From Sphingomonas sp. HMP9 (GTDB taxonomy: Bacteria; Pseudomonadota; Alphaproteobacteria; Sphingomonadales; Sphingomonadaceae): a stretch of DNA of 64,000 nt. The first letter of the stretch is position 1. Each line of letters opens with the position of its first letter. The notes under the pieces are model-generated. The model was given only the letters and a program-made list of their open reading frames with translations. It did not search any database and was not told the DNA's origin. A program made the translations under genes and the position numbers. This document shows positions 7,713 through 15,372 of this stretch, one piece after another. Location of the stretch: contig NZ_AP022673.1 in assembly GCF_013374115.1 (NCBI RefSeq), positions 1,640,501 to 1,704,500 of the forward strand, written 5' to 3'.

Positions 7713-8726
7713 ATGACGGGCAAGTTACTCAAACTCTTGATGGCAGCGTCGGCCCTGGTACCGGCCACGACGATCGCGACCGCTGCCAATGCGCAACAGG
7801 TCGACCAGGACCGCGGCGATCGTGGTGACCGTGGCAACGATGGTCCGCGCCAGGATCGTAGCCAGCGCCCTGAACGCGGCGACCGTGGACCGCGCCCGGA
7901 CGGCCAGCCCTTCCAGCAGCAGCGGCCCGATCGCCCGGCCGCCCCCAACCAGGGCCAGCCCCAAGGCCAGTTCCAGGCACAGCGCCCGCAACGCGCCGAT
8001 CTCGGCGTTCAGGCACAGGTCCGCGGCGATCGCCCGGATGGTCGCGGCCGCCCCGACTGGAACGGGCAGCGTGGCAATGGCCAGGGCTGGAACGGCCAAG
8101 TCTGGAATGGGCAGAACCGCCCCGGCCCGCAAGCCGTTCAGGATCGCGGCGACGGGAATCGCGGCCCGGGTCGTCCCGGCTTCGATCGCGGCAACCAGCA
8201 GGCGGATCGCGGCCAGTTCGATCGCGACGGACGCGGTGACTGGCGCAATGGCGGACGCAATGACGGGCGGCCAGACGCTCGGCCCGACAACCGCGGCGAC
8301 TGGCGCAACGGCGGTCGCGACGGCTACCAGAACCGCCAGCCCAACCGCGCGTACGGCAACGTCCAGGGCTATGGCCGCGGTGGCTACAACCAGGGGCGCT
8401 ACAACCAGAGCGGCGCTTGGAACCGCGGCTGGCGCAACGACAACCGCTACGCCTGGAGCAACTACCGCGCGTCGAACCGAGGCGCCTATCGCCTCCCGCG
8501 CTACTATGCGCCGAGCGGCTGGGGGTCGGGCTATCGTCGCTTCGGCGTGGGCTTTTCGCTGAACAGCATCCTGTACAACCAGAATTACTGGATCCAGGAC
8601 CCGTACACCTATCGCCTGCCAGAGGCGTACGGCCCGTATCGCTGGGTGCGCTATTACAACGACGCGTTGCTGGTCGATCTCGACAGCGGCCGCGTGGTCG
8701 ACACGGTGTACGACATCTTCTGGTAA
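7713..8726 (+). CDS. RcnB-family-like periplasmic protein with long Arg/Gly/Asp-rich region
   Basis: A 337-residue protein. A signal peptide (about residues 1-30, ending ANAQQ) is followed by about 200 residues of low-complexity, presumably disordered sequence rich in R, G, D, N and Q, with repeats such as WNGQ and GDWRNGGR. The C-terminal 90 residues contain GAYRLPRYYAPSGWGSGYRRFGVG and PYGPYRWVRYYNDALLVDLDSGRVVDTVYDIFW-like ending. That ending is the signature of RcnB-type proteins, which influence nickel/cobalt export in the periplasm. Typical RcnB is about 110 residues, so this is a greatly extended form. The ATG at 7713 follows GAGGACGACGG. Metal homeostasis is only a family guess; an envelope role is equally possible. 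Confidence 0.78.
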   Translation: MTGKLLKLLMAASALVPATTIATAANAQQVDQDRGDRGDRGNDGPRQDRSQRPERGDRGPRPDGQPFQQQRPDRPAAPNQGQPQGQFQAQRPQRADLGVQAQVRGDRPDGRGRPDWNGQRGNGQGWNGQVWNGQNRPGPQAVQDRGDGNRGPGRPGFDRGNQQADRGQFDRDGRGDWRNGGRNDGRPDARPDNRGDWRNGGRDGYQNRQPNRAYGNVQGYGRGGYNQGRYNQSGAWNRGWRNDNRYAWSNYRASNRGAYRLPRYYAPSGWGSGYRRFGVGFSLNSILYNQNYWIQDPYTYRLPEAYGPYRWVRYYNDALLVDLDSGRVVDTVYDIFW

Positions 8727-8746
8727 GCGCCGGCCACCAAAAACGA

Positions 8747-8863
8747 TCCTCCCCCGCCAGGGGGGGTGGCAGGCGCCAGCCTGACGGAGGCGGCGGTAAG
8801 CGACACGTGTGTTGCGCCCCCTCCGGCACCTTCGGCGACATCTCCCCCGTGCGGGGGAGGATG
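8747..8863. repeat. Inverted repeat element (gatcctcccccgccaggggg type)
   Basis: gatcctcccccgccaggggg at about 8750 and ctcccccgtgcgggggagga near 8841-8862 form the outer arms, with inner gcctgacggagg and cccctccggc segments. The same family, in more complete form, is at 9602-9727. A half-copy may lie at 25505-25555. Confidence 0.7.
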
Positions 8864-8909
8864 CGTGCGGCCCCTTGCGTTTCGGGTCGAGTTCGCCAAA
8901 TCCTGCGGC

Positions 8910-9593
8910 GTGGGTATCTTTTCAAAAGCCAAGAAGGTCGATCCGGCCATGGCGCTCCGCCAGACCGCCGGATCGCAGGTTGCCGCCCGGCTCGACGCCA
9001 ACCCGGCGGTGCAGCGCATCGCGATGGCGACGGTCCAATTCTATTACCAGGCCGACTTCCTCGATCCCAAGACCTGCAAGCAGCTGATCGGGGTGATCGA
9101 TTCGAAGCGGCGCCCGTCGACCTTGCTGTCGGATCGACCGAACAGCAATTTCCGGACCAGCGAAAGCTGCGACATGGATCGCTGGTCCCCCGAGGTGCAG
9201 CCGACCGACGAGGCGATCGCGACGTTGCTCGGAATCGACCTGCTCCACGGCGAGACGATGCAGGGACAGCGCTACGCCCCCGGCCAGCAATTCCGCGCGC
9301 ATCATGACTATTTCCACGAGTCCGAAAGTTATTGGGCCAAGATGCAGGAGCAAGGCGGCCAGCGCACCTGGACCGCGATGGTGTTCCTCAACGACGTTCC
9401 CGAAGGCGGCGCGACCTGGTTTCCACAGGCGGGCATCAAGATCGCGCCGAAGCGCGGCATGCTGCTGGCGTGGAACAACATGAACACGGATGGGACGCCC
9501 AACGGCCTGACGCTGCACGAGGGCATGCCGGTCATGGAGGGCGTGAAGTACATCGTTACGAAGTGGTTCCGCGAGCGCCCCTGGATCAAGTGA
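8910..9593 (+). CDS. 2OG-Fe(II) oxygenase, prolyl 4-hydroxylase alpha-subunit-like
   Basis: About 227 residues. The double-stranded beta-helix motifs are present: GQRYAPGQQFRAHHDYF gives the iron-binding HxD. RTWTAMVFLNDVPEGGATWFP is the strand typical of prolyl 4-hydroxylases. The distal histidine is in NGLTLHEGMPV, with the 2-oxoglutarate-binding Lys in KYIVTKWFRE. Such enzymes hydroxylate prolines or other residues using 2-oxoglutarate and O2. The start is uncertain: GTG 8910 gives VGIFSKAKKVDPAMALRQ, while ATG 8949 gives MALRQTAGSQ. Sequence upstream of 8910 is a repeat element, so longer starts are unlikely. The substrate is unknown. Confidence 0.85.
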   Translation: MGIFSKAKKVDPAMALRQTAGSQVAARLDANPAVQRIAMATVQFYYQADFLDPKTCKQLIGVIDSKRRPSTLLSDRPNSNFRTSESCDMDRWSPEVQPTDEAIATLLGIDLLHGETMQGQRYAPGQQFRAHHDYFHESESYWAKMQEQGGQRTWTAMVFLNDVPEGGATWFPQAGIKIAPKRGMLLAWNNMNTDGTPNGLTLHEGMPVMEGVKYIVTKWFRERPWIK

Positions 9594-9601
9594 GCGCCCT
9601 C

Positions 9602-9727
9602 CCGATCCTCCCCCGCCAGGGGAGGTGACGCCAAAGGCGACGGAGGGGGCGGACACGGCACAGCGGTGATCGCCAACCGCCCCTCCGTCAGGCTGACGCC
9701 TGCCACCCCCCCTGGCGGGGGAGGATC
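9602..9727. repeat. Inverted repeat element, second copy of the 8747-8863 family
   Basis: gatcctcccccgccagggga (9604 on) is mirrored by ccctggcgggggaggatcg ending near 9727. The inner arms, cgacggagggggcg and cgcccctccgtcag, also pair. The element follows the oxygenase stop at 9593 and could terminate its transcript. Confidence 0.75.
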
Positions 9728-9792
9728 GCGCCAGCGCCTCCGTGGCCCCGCTAGACACGCCCGCTTCCGTACCCGCTCCGCTCGCGCCCCTA

Positions 9793-9852
9793 CCCCCGTT
9801 CGTCCCGAGTAGCCGTCGAGTAGCTGCAACGCAGCGTATCGAGACGGCGTAT
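9793..9852 (+). repeat. 60-bp direct repeat, copy 1
   Basis: Begins cccccgttcgtcccgagtag and ends gtatcgagacggcgtat. It is identical to 10027-10086 except for one base (cgtcccgag versus cgtcctgag). A partly matching reversed copy, ctactcagcacgaacgggg, ends near 9948. Confidence 0.85.
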
Positions 9853-10026
9853 CGACGGACAGGCAGGCGCATGGAACCCTGCTTCGATACGCGCCCTCGA
9901 TACGCTTCTACGAAGCTACTCGGTCGCTACTCAGCACGAACGGGGTTTGGGGACTGCCCCTTCCGCGACCCCGTCCCCTTCCGCTACATCGCCTCGTCCC
10001 CGCCGCCGCCCCCGTCCCCGTCCCCA

Positions 10027-10086
10027 CCCCCGTTCGTCCTGAGTAGCCGTCGAGTAGCTGCAACGCAGCGTATCGAGACGGCGTAT
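10027..10086 (+). repeat. 60-bp direct repeat, copy 2
   Basis: Same 60-bp unit as 9793-9852, 234 bases further on, with 59 of 60 positions matching by eye. It contains gagtagccgtcgagtagctg, which has internal partial symmetry. Confidence 0.85.
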
Positions 10087-10190
10087 GGAAGGGCAGCTTG
10101 TACTCGGAACGCCCCCGGCATGACGGACGTGATTGGCCTCGGCACGTGCTCCCCGCTCGACAATCCCCCCGCAGCCACTACCTCCACGCC

Positions 10191-11942
10191 ATGACAGTTC
10201 TCGGCGTAACCTCTTCGATCCTCGGCCAACCCTGGCGCTGGCGCGCGCTCGCGGCGGACGGGCGGGACGGCTTTACCGGCGACGACCTCGTCACCACGCT
10301 TCTGCTCGCGCGCGGCTGCCCCCGCGACGCGCTCGACGCGCACCGCACCCCCTCGATCCGCGCGTTCATGCCCGACCCCTCGATCTTCCGCGACATGGAC
10401 CGCGCCGCCGAGCGGCTCGCCGATGCGGTGCAGGCGCAAGAACAGGTCGCGATCTTCGGCGACTATGACGTCGACGGCGCCACCTCCGCCGCGCTGATGG
10501 TCCTGGTCCTGCGCGATCTCGGCGTCGAAGCACGCCCCTACATCCCCGACCGCCTGCTCGAGGGCTATGGCCCGTCGGGCGAAGCGCTCGTCCGGCTCGC
10601 CGCAGAGGGCGCCTCGCTGATCGTCACGGTCGATTGCGGCGCGCAGGCATTCGACGCGCTCGACGCCGCGCGCGACGCAAACGTCGACGTGATCGTCATC
10701 GACCACCACAAATGCTCGACCGCGCTGCCGCACGCGCTGGCGCTGGTGAACCCGAACCGCCTCGACGAGACCGAGGGCGCCGCGCACGGCCATCTCGCAG
10801 CGGTGGGCATGTGCTTCCTCGCCGCCGCCGCACTCGTCCGCACACTGCGCAACCGCGGTTTCTTCAAGGACCGCGCCGAGCCCAAGCTGATCGACCTGCT
10901 CGACATCGTCGCGCTCGGCACCGTCGCCGACGTCGCGCAGCTGCGCGGGCTCAACCGCGCGTTCGTGGCGCAGGGCCTGAAAGTCATGGGCGCGCGCAAG
11001 AATATCGGCGTCGCCGCGCTGATCGAGGCGTCGCGGCTCACGCGCAACCCGACCTGCACCGATCTCGGCTTTGCGCTCGGGCCCCGCATCAACGCCGGCG
11101 GCCGCGTCGGGCGCGCCGACCTCGGCGTCCGCCTGCTCACCACGCAGGACCCCGACGAAGCGCGCACGATCGCCACCGAGCTCGACCGCCTCAACGAGGA
11201 ACGTCGCGCGATCGAGACCGCGGTGCAGGAGGCCGCAGACCTGCTCGCCAGCCGCGACCGCGCCGTCGCGGTCGTCGCCGGCCATGGCTGGCACCCCGGC
11301 GTCATCGGCATCGTTGCCGGACGGCTCAAGGAAAAGCTCGGCTGCCCCGCGATCGTCATCGCGATCGACGAGAACGGCATCGGCAAGGGCTCGGGTCGCT
11401 CGATCCCCGGGGTCGACCTCGGCGCCGCGGTGATGGCGGCACGCGAACACGGCCTGCTCGTCGCCGGCGGCGGCCACGCGATGGCCGCGGGCCTGACGAT
11501 CAGCGAGGCGGCGATCCCCGCCTTCACCGACTTCCTCGAAGAACGCCTCGCCGCCGCCGTGGAGCGCTCCAATGGCGACCGCGCGCTGCTGCTCGACGCA
11601 GTCTTCGCGGCGGGCGGGGTCAACCCCGGCCTCGTCGAATCGATGGAGGCCGGTGGCCCGTACGGCATGGGTTGGCCCGCTCCGCGCGTCGCGATGGGTC
11701 CGGTGCGCGTCATCAAGGCGGATATCGTCGGCAACGGCCACGTCCGCACGATCGTCGCGGGCGACGACGGCCGCAGCATCAAGGCGATGGCCTTCCGCGC
11801 CGCCGAATCCGCACTAGGCCAAGCGCTCCTGGGCGCTGCGCCGCATCGCAAACTCTGGTTGGCCGGCCGCGCGAAGATCGACGACTGGTCCTCGCGCCCT
11901 TCGGCAGAATTACACGTCGAAGATGCCGCCTGGGCCGATTGA
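10191..11942 (+). CDS. recJ: Single-stranded-DNA-specific exonuclease RecJ
   Basis: 583 residues, the normal RecJ size. All DHH/DHHA1 motifs are visible: FGDYDVDGATSAALM (motif I), VDCGAQAFD (II), VIDHHKC (III, the DHH), VALGTVADVAQL (IV), GWHPGVIGIVAGRLKEK and the DHHA1 motif GGGHAMAAGLTI. RecJ degrades single-stranded DNA 5' to 3' using Mn/Mg in RecF-pathway recombination, mismatch repair and base-excision repair. The ATG at 10191 gives MTVLGVTSSILGQPWRWR, the usual N-terminus with a W at this place. The gene is followed by tRNA-Glu. Confidence 0.96.
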   Translation: MTVLGVTSSILGQPWRWRALAADGRDGFTGDDLVTTLLLARGCPRDALDAHRTPSIRAFMPDPSIFRDMDRAAERLADAVQAQEQVAIFGDYDVDGATSAALMVLVLRDLGVEARPYIPDRLLEGYGPSGEALVRLAAEGASLIVTVDCGAQAFDALDAARDANVDVIVIDHHKCSTALPHALALVNPNRLDETEGAAHGHLAAVGMCFLAAAALVRTLRNRGFFKDRAEPKLIDLLDIVALGTVADVAQLRGLNRAFVAQGLKVMGARKNIGVAALIEASRLTRNPTCTDLGFALGPRINAGGRVGRADLGVRLLTTQDPDEARTIATELDRLNEERRAIETAVQEAADLLASRDRAVAVVAGHGWHPGVIGIVAGRLKEKLGCPAIVIAIDENGIGKGSGRSIPGVDLGAAVMAAREHGLLVAGGGHAMAAGLTISEAAIPAFTDFLEERLAAAVERSNGDRALLLDAVFAAGGVNPGLVESMEAGGPYGMGWPAPRVAMGPVRVIKADIVGNGHVRTIVAGDDGRSIKAMAFRAAESALGQALLGAAPHRKLWLAGRAKIDDWSSRPSAELHVEDAAWAD

Positions 11943-11989
11943 GGGGTTGACGCATCAGCGGCTTCCTTTTAGGCGCCTCCAACCACGCA

Positions 11990-12064
11990 GGCCCCTTCGT
12001 CTAGCGGTTAGGACGCGGCCCTTTCACGGCTGAAGCACGGGTTCGATTCCCGTAGGGGTCACCA
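11990..12064 (+). tRNA. tRNA-Glu (anticodon TTC)
   Basis: 75 bases including an encoded CCA. The acceptor stem GGCCCCT pairs with AGGGGTC (one G-T pair), and the discriminator is A. The D-arm region contains GTCTAGCGGTTAGGAC, the anticodon loop is CTTTCAC with TTC, and the T-arm is CGGGTTCGATTCCCG. No variable-arm expansion. The 3' end shows no repeat of its sequence downstream in the window, so there is no visible attachment-site duplication. Confidence 0.97.
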
Positions 12065-12287
12065 ATGGCGGAAATCAGCCGTTAGTGGCTTTCTGGTGGT
12101 TACTGCTCACTTCCATATATGCGACTAGTTTGCCGCCGGTGTTTGGGCACACGCAGTTGAGACATGCAACGCCATCGAAGCGGTCGCACGATGCCGACGG
12201 CGAGACGTCCCTGTTCGATCGCCCAACCCCAGCATTTCGATGATCTATCGGCCGTTGCTAAATACGGGCTCGGGCGTTCGGCATGGC

Positions 12288-13145
12288 ATGAACCACGACC
12301 TGTCATCGATCCGCGACCAGACCAAGATCGGCATCGTTCGGCAGGTCCAGACGCTGTTTAACGATCAGGCACGCGGCGAGGAGCCCGTGAAGCGAAGCGA
12401 TCATGCACTGTTCCTGCCCGATTCCATGATCTGGCGCGTGCATGGCGACGTGGTCAGCATGATGGTAGGCGGCGTGTCCGCGCTGCTGCTCCAGATGCTG
12501 CATCCTGCGGTCCTCGCTGGGGTTTGGGACCATTCGAACTTCCGGACCGATATGCTCGGTCGGCTGCGCCGCACCGTCCGATTTATCGCGGCGACCACCT
12601 ATGGCGAGCGCACGGAAGCCGAGGCGGCCATAACGCGAGTCCGCGCAGTCCACGCGCACATCGGCGGCGCGCTTCCCGACGGAACGCGCTACCGTGCCGA
12701 CGACCCCGCATTATTGGCCTGGGTCCACGTATCCGAGGCATGGTCCTTCCTGGCCGCTTGGCAGCAATACGGGGATCGTCGACTTACGCGGGCGCAGGAG
12801 GATCTGTATTATGCCGAGTTTGCGAACATCGGCGCCGCACTGGGTGCCGACTCTCTCCCCCGGAACCGCGCGGGCACGCATCATGCGCTCCGTGCGATGC
12901 AGCCGGCGCTGGTAGCGAACGGTCGCACGCGCGAGGTCGCGCGGCTGGTGCTCGATCAGGCACCGAACAGCCCTCTGGCAATACCGCTTCAACGGATCGC
13001 CGTGCAGGCGGCGGTAGACCTTCTCCCGGACTGGGCACGCCGGATGCATGGCCTGAGCGCGTCGCCGATACTCATGAAGCCCGTCATTCGGTCCGGTACG
13101 CGACAGATGGCGAAAACATTGCGCTGGGCGTTCAACAGCAACTGA
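12288..13145 (+). CDS. DUF2236 / MpaB-family oxygenase-like protein
   Basis: 285 residues from ATG 12288. The family hallmarks are conserved histidine-containing segments: MLHPAVLAGVWDHSNF, RVRAVHAHIGG and LAWVHVSEAWSFL, together with MIWRVHGDVVSMMVGGVSALLLQ near the N-terminus. The group includes MpaB and is related to latex-clearing-type oxygenases, but most members are uncharacterised. There is no signal peptide; the glycine-rich hydrophobic segment near residue 50 could sit at a membrane. The gene is in a patch of lower GC than its surroundings, beginning just after tRNA-Glu, and its ribosome-binding site is weak. Foreign origin is possible. Confidence 0.82.
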   Translation: MNHDLSSIRDQTKIGIVRQVQTLFNDQARGEEPVKRSDHALFLPDSMIWRVHGDVVSMMVGGVSALLLQMLHPAVLAGVWDHSNFRTDMLGRLRRTVRFIAATTYGERTEAEAAITRVRAVHAHIGGALPDGTRYRADDPALLAWVHVSEAWSFLAAWQQYGDRRLTRAQEDLYYAEFANIGAALGADSLPRNRAGTHHALRAMQPALVANGRTREVARLVLDQAPNSPLAIPLQRIAVQAAVDLLPDWARRMHGLSASPILMKPVIRSGTRQMAKTLRWAFNSN

Positions 13146-13149
13146 CTCA

Positions 13150-13479
13150 TCAGACCCAAGACCACAGGCTAGTCGACAGTGTGGGTCCGCAGATCGTCAC
13201 GCCCGCTCTACGACGACCTATCCTTTTCCGATTCTCGCGCTTCTTGATATAGTCGCGAGCCTCCCTCGCACCGTCCTCGGATGATTTGCATATTTTGATC
13301 AGCATATCGTCTTCCGATTTGCTCCAGCCCCGTCTCCTCGACTCCGAACGCAACGTCTCAGCACGAACCTTACCGTCGAGATCGCTGTTGGCGGTGCAGA
13401 TATTGATGATTTCGATCGGGTCCGCACCAGAGAAAAGAGATGGAGCCTGCGCCAGCATGATCGCCGCGAGTATCGTCAC
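13150..13479 (-). CDS. Small secreted hypothetical protein
   Basis: A 109-residue ORF with a GTG start at 13479. A short hydrophobic N-terminus (MTILAAIMLAQAPSLF) resembles a signal peptide. Then comes a highly charged region rich in Arg, Lys, Glu and Asp, with three to four cysteines (NICTANSD, IKICKSSE, ICGPT). I do not recognise the family. Base composition is distinctly lower in GC than neighbouring genes, as for the DUF2236 gene with which it converges. It may be a recently acquired or fast-evolving gene. The C-terminal 20 residues are less protein-like. Confidence 0.5.
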   Translation of the reverse strand: MTILAAIMLAQAPSLFSGADPIEIINICTANSDLDGKVRAETLRSESRRRGWSKSEDDMLIKICKSSEDGAREARDYIKKRENRKRIGRRRAGVTICGPTLSTSLWSWV

Positions 13480-13591
13480 ATCACTGTACCTCGTTAGATA
13501 TTAGACCGGCTCTCGCGACCCTATCCCGGTTCGTCTTCCCCGATCTACGCCTCCTGCCGCCCGCTGTCAGCGGAGCTGAAGGCGGTAGCGC

Positions 13592-13640
13592 TTGACATAT
13601 ATCCATATGGCGCATTAGTAATATGCACATAGGATATATG
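13592..13640 (+). promoter_or_regulatory. Promoter with long-spaced palindromic operator upstream of the NrtR-like operon
   Basis: A perfect TTGACA (-35) is at 13592-13597, and a plausible TTAGTA (-10) at 13615-13620 has 17-base spacing. Two exact 9-bp arms, CATATATCC (13596-13604) and GGATATATG (13632-13640), flank the -10 with 27 bases between them. The AT-rich island stands out from the GC-rich background. The position suggests a repressor or autoregulator site, probably for the NUDIX/winged-helix protein encoded directly downstream at 13649. Confidence 0.6.
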
Positions 13641-13648
13641 GGTGTCAG

Positions 13649-14377
13649 ATGAACGAGACGGAATTCCTCGATGGATATGATCCGCATCGGTACGAGCGCC
13701 CGTCGGTCGCAGTCGATCTGATCCTGACCAGCGTCGTCGATGGAAAGCCGGCGGCCTTGCTGATGCAGCGTTCCGAGCATCCATGCCTTGGCGCATGGTC
13801 GCTGCCCGGTGGTTTCGTCGGGATCGACGAGAGTCTGGATGCCGCCGCCCATCGCGTGCTCGCCGACAAGGTGCGGATGGCGGACGCGTATGTCGAGCAG
13901 CTCTACACGTTTGGCGCAGTCGAACGCGACCCGCGCACCCGGGTCGTCAGCGTCGCGTATTTCGCGTTGCTCCCCCCTGCGCGCTTCTCCGCCGCGCTGA
14001 AGGCCGCGCCCGATCTGTCGCTGGCCGAACTGATCGTCCCGTGGTCCGGCGAGACCGGTGGCCCGGTCGGCGCACGGTCGCAGGACGGCGACGCGCTGCC
14101 GCTGGCATTCGACCATGCCGACATGCTGGGGCTCGCGATGCTGCGACTGCGCGGGAAGCTGGATTATTCAAACGTCGCCTTCGCGCTGCTGCCCGCGCGC
14201 TTCACGCTGCGTGCGTTGCAGGACGTCCACGAGGCGATCCTGGGGCGGTCGCTCAACAAGCCCGCCTTCCGCCGCCGAATGCTCGCCACGAACACGCTGG
14301 TCGCGACCGGCGAACGCGAGACCGGCGCCTCGTTCCGCCCGGCCGAACTCTTCCGCCACCATTCGATACAGGAGTAA
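13649..14377 (+). CDS. NrtR-like NUDIX/winged-helix transcriptional regulator
   Basis: 242 residues. Residues about 20-150 form a NUDIX domain (AVDLILTSVVDGKPAALLMQRSEHPCLGAWSLPGGFVGIDESL). The C-terminal 80 residues, FALLPARFTLRALQDVHEAILGRSLNKPAFRRRML, are the winged-helix domain characteristic of NrtR regulators. The NUDIX box is degenerate: the canonical REUXEE glutamates are replaced in AAHRVLADKV, so pyrophosphatase activity is unlikely and the domain probably senses a ligand such as ADP-ribose. It is the first gene of an operon with an SPFH protein and an NAD-kinase-like protein and has a palindrome at its promoter. Regulation of NAD(P)-linked genes is family inference. Confidence 0.85.
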   Translation: MNETEFLDGYDPHRYERPSVAVDLILTSVVDGKPAALLMQRSEHPCLGAWSLPGGFVGIDESLDAAAHRVLADKVRMADAYVEQLYTFGAVERDPRTRVVSVAYFALLPPARFSAALKAAPDLSLAELIVPWSGETGGPVGARSQDGDALPLAFDHADMLGLAMLRLRGKLDYSNVAFALLPARFTLRALQDVHEAILGRSLNKPAFRRRMLATNTLVATGERETGASFRPAELFRHHSIQE

Positions 14378-14382
14378 CCATC

Positions 14383-15372
14383 ATGGCTTCGATCAAGAAC
14401 CTCGGTTTCCTCGCACAATTGCGCAGCGATGCGAGCAACCACGTCATCCGCTACCGCAGCGGCAAGGTCCGGCAGAGCGGCCGCGGGCTGGTCTTCTGGT
14501 TCCGCCCGGAGACCGCGAGCATCGCCGAACTGCCGATGGACGACCGCGAAATGGCGGTGTTCGTCAAGGGCCGCAGCCAGGATTTCCAGAGCGTGGCGAT
14601 CCAGGGCACGCTGACCTGGCACGTCGCCGACCCCGAACTGCTCGCCTCGCGCGTCGACTTCAGCCTCGGACTGCTCACCGGAGCCTATAAGAGCGAGCCG
14701 ATCCAGCGGATCGAAACCCGCCTCGCCGGGCTCGTCAACCAGGCAGCGCTGCAATATCTCGCGCAGGGCTCGGTGCGCGCGCTGCTCGACGCCGGTCCCG
14801 AGCCGCTGCGCCATCAGCTCGAGGCGGCGCTTGCCACCGATCCGGCGCTGAACGAAATCGGCATCGCGGTTACCGCGGTCCGCCTGACCAACCTTGCGCC
14901 ATCGAGCGAACTGGAACGCGCGCTCCAGACCCCGACGTTCGAGGCGCTGCAGCAAAAGGCCGACCAGGCGACGTTCGAACGCCGCGCGCTCGCGGTCGAG
15001 AAGGAGCGCGCGATCGCAGAGAACGAGCTTGCCAACCGCACCGAACTCGCTCGCCGCGAGATGCTGCTCATCACGCAAGAGGCCGAGAACGCCCGCAACC
15101 GCGCAACCGGCCTCGCCGAGGCGCAGCAGGTCGAGGCGGGGGCGGAAGCCGAGCGTATTCGCACGGTCGAGAGTGCCAAGGCGGAAGCGGAACAGGCGCG
15201 GATGACGATCTACCGCGACCTGCCGCCCGGCGTGATGCTCGGGCTTGCCGCGCGCGAACTCGCGGGCAAGCTGGATACGATCGAGCATCTGAACATCACG
15301 CCCGACCTGCTGGCGACCGTTCTCGGGGAATTCCGGAGTGCCGCGGCTGCCCCGACTGCGCTGCCCCGCTGA
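14383..15372 (+). CDS. SPFH/band-7 domain protein
   Basis: 329 residues. An SPFH core runs from about residue 15 to 180 (VIRYRSGKVRQSGRGLVFWF, VFVKGRSQDFQSVAIQGTLTW, ALQYLAQGSVRALLDAG). A long charged coiled coil (about 190-270, rich in Glu, Arg, Ala) and a C-terminal helical part follow. There is no signal peptide or N-terminal membrane anchor, unlike flotillins and HflK/C, so it may be cytosolic or membrane-associated through oligomerisation. GGAGTAACC before ATG 14383 is a good ribosome-binding site. Only 5 bases separate it from the NUDIX regulator, and its stop overlaps the next start (TGATG), so the three genes are translationally coupled. Confidence 0.88.
   Translation: MASIKNLGFLAQLRSDASNHVIRYRSGKVRQSGRGLVFWFRPETASIAELPMDDREMAVFVKGRSQDFQSVAIQGTLTWHVADPELLASRVDFSLGLLTGAYKSEPIQRIETRLAGLVNQAALQYLAQGSVRALLDAGPEPLRHQLEAALATDPALNEIGIAVTAVRLTNLAPSSELERALQTPTFEALQQKADQATFERRALAVEKERAIAENELANRTELARREMLLITQEAENARNRATGLAEAQQVEAGAEAERIRTVESAKAEAEQARMTIYRDLPPGVMLGLAARELAGKLDTIEHLNITPDLLATVLGEFRSAAAAPTALPR

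Larger units (their letters stand above)
9594..10190. other. Gene-free interval of about 600 bases packed with repeats
   Basis: No CDS is supported. It contains one inverted repeat (9602-9727) and a set of three related elements in alternating orientation (9793-9852, about 9890-9948 reversed, 10027-10086), separated by C-rich simple sequence. The recJ start follows directly. Confidence 0.75.

Noticed and set aside
9793..10086. Repeats considered as a CRISPR array
   Set aside because: Only two direct copies with a 174-base gap, no regular spacers and no cas genes.
11990..12064. tRNA-Glu considered as a prophage or island attachment site
   Set aside because: No integrase and no second copy of the tRNA 3' end are present in the window; only the lower GC to its right remains as a hint.
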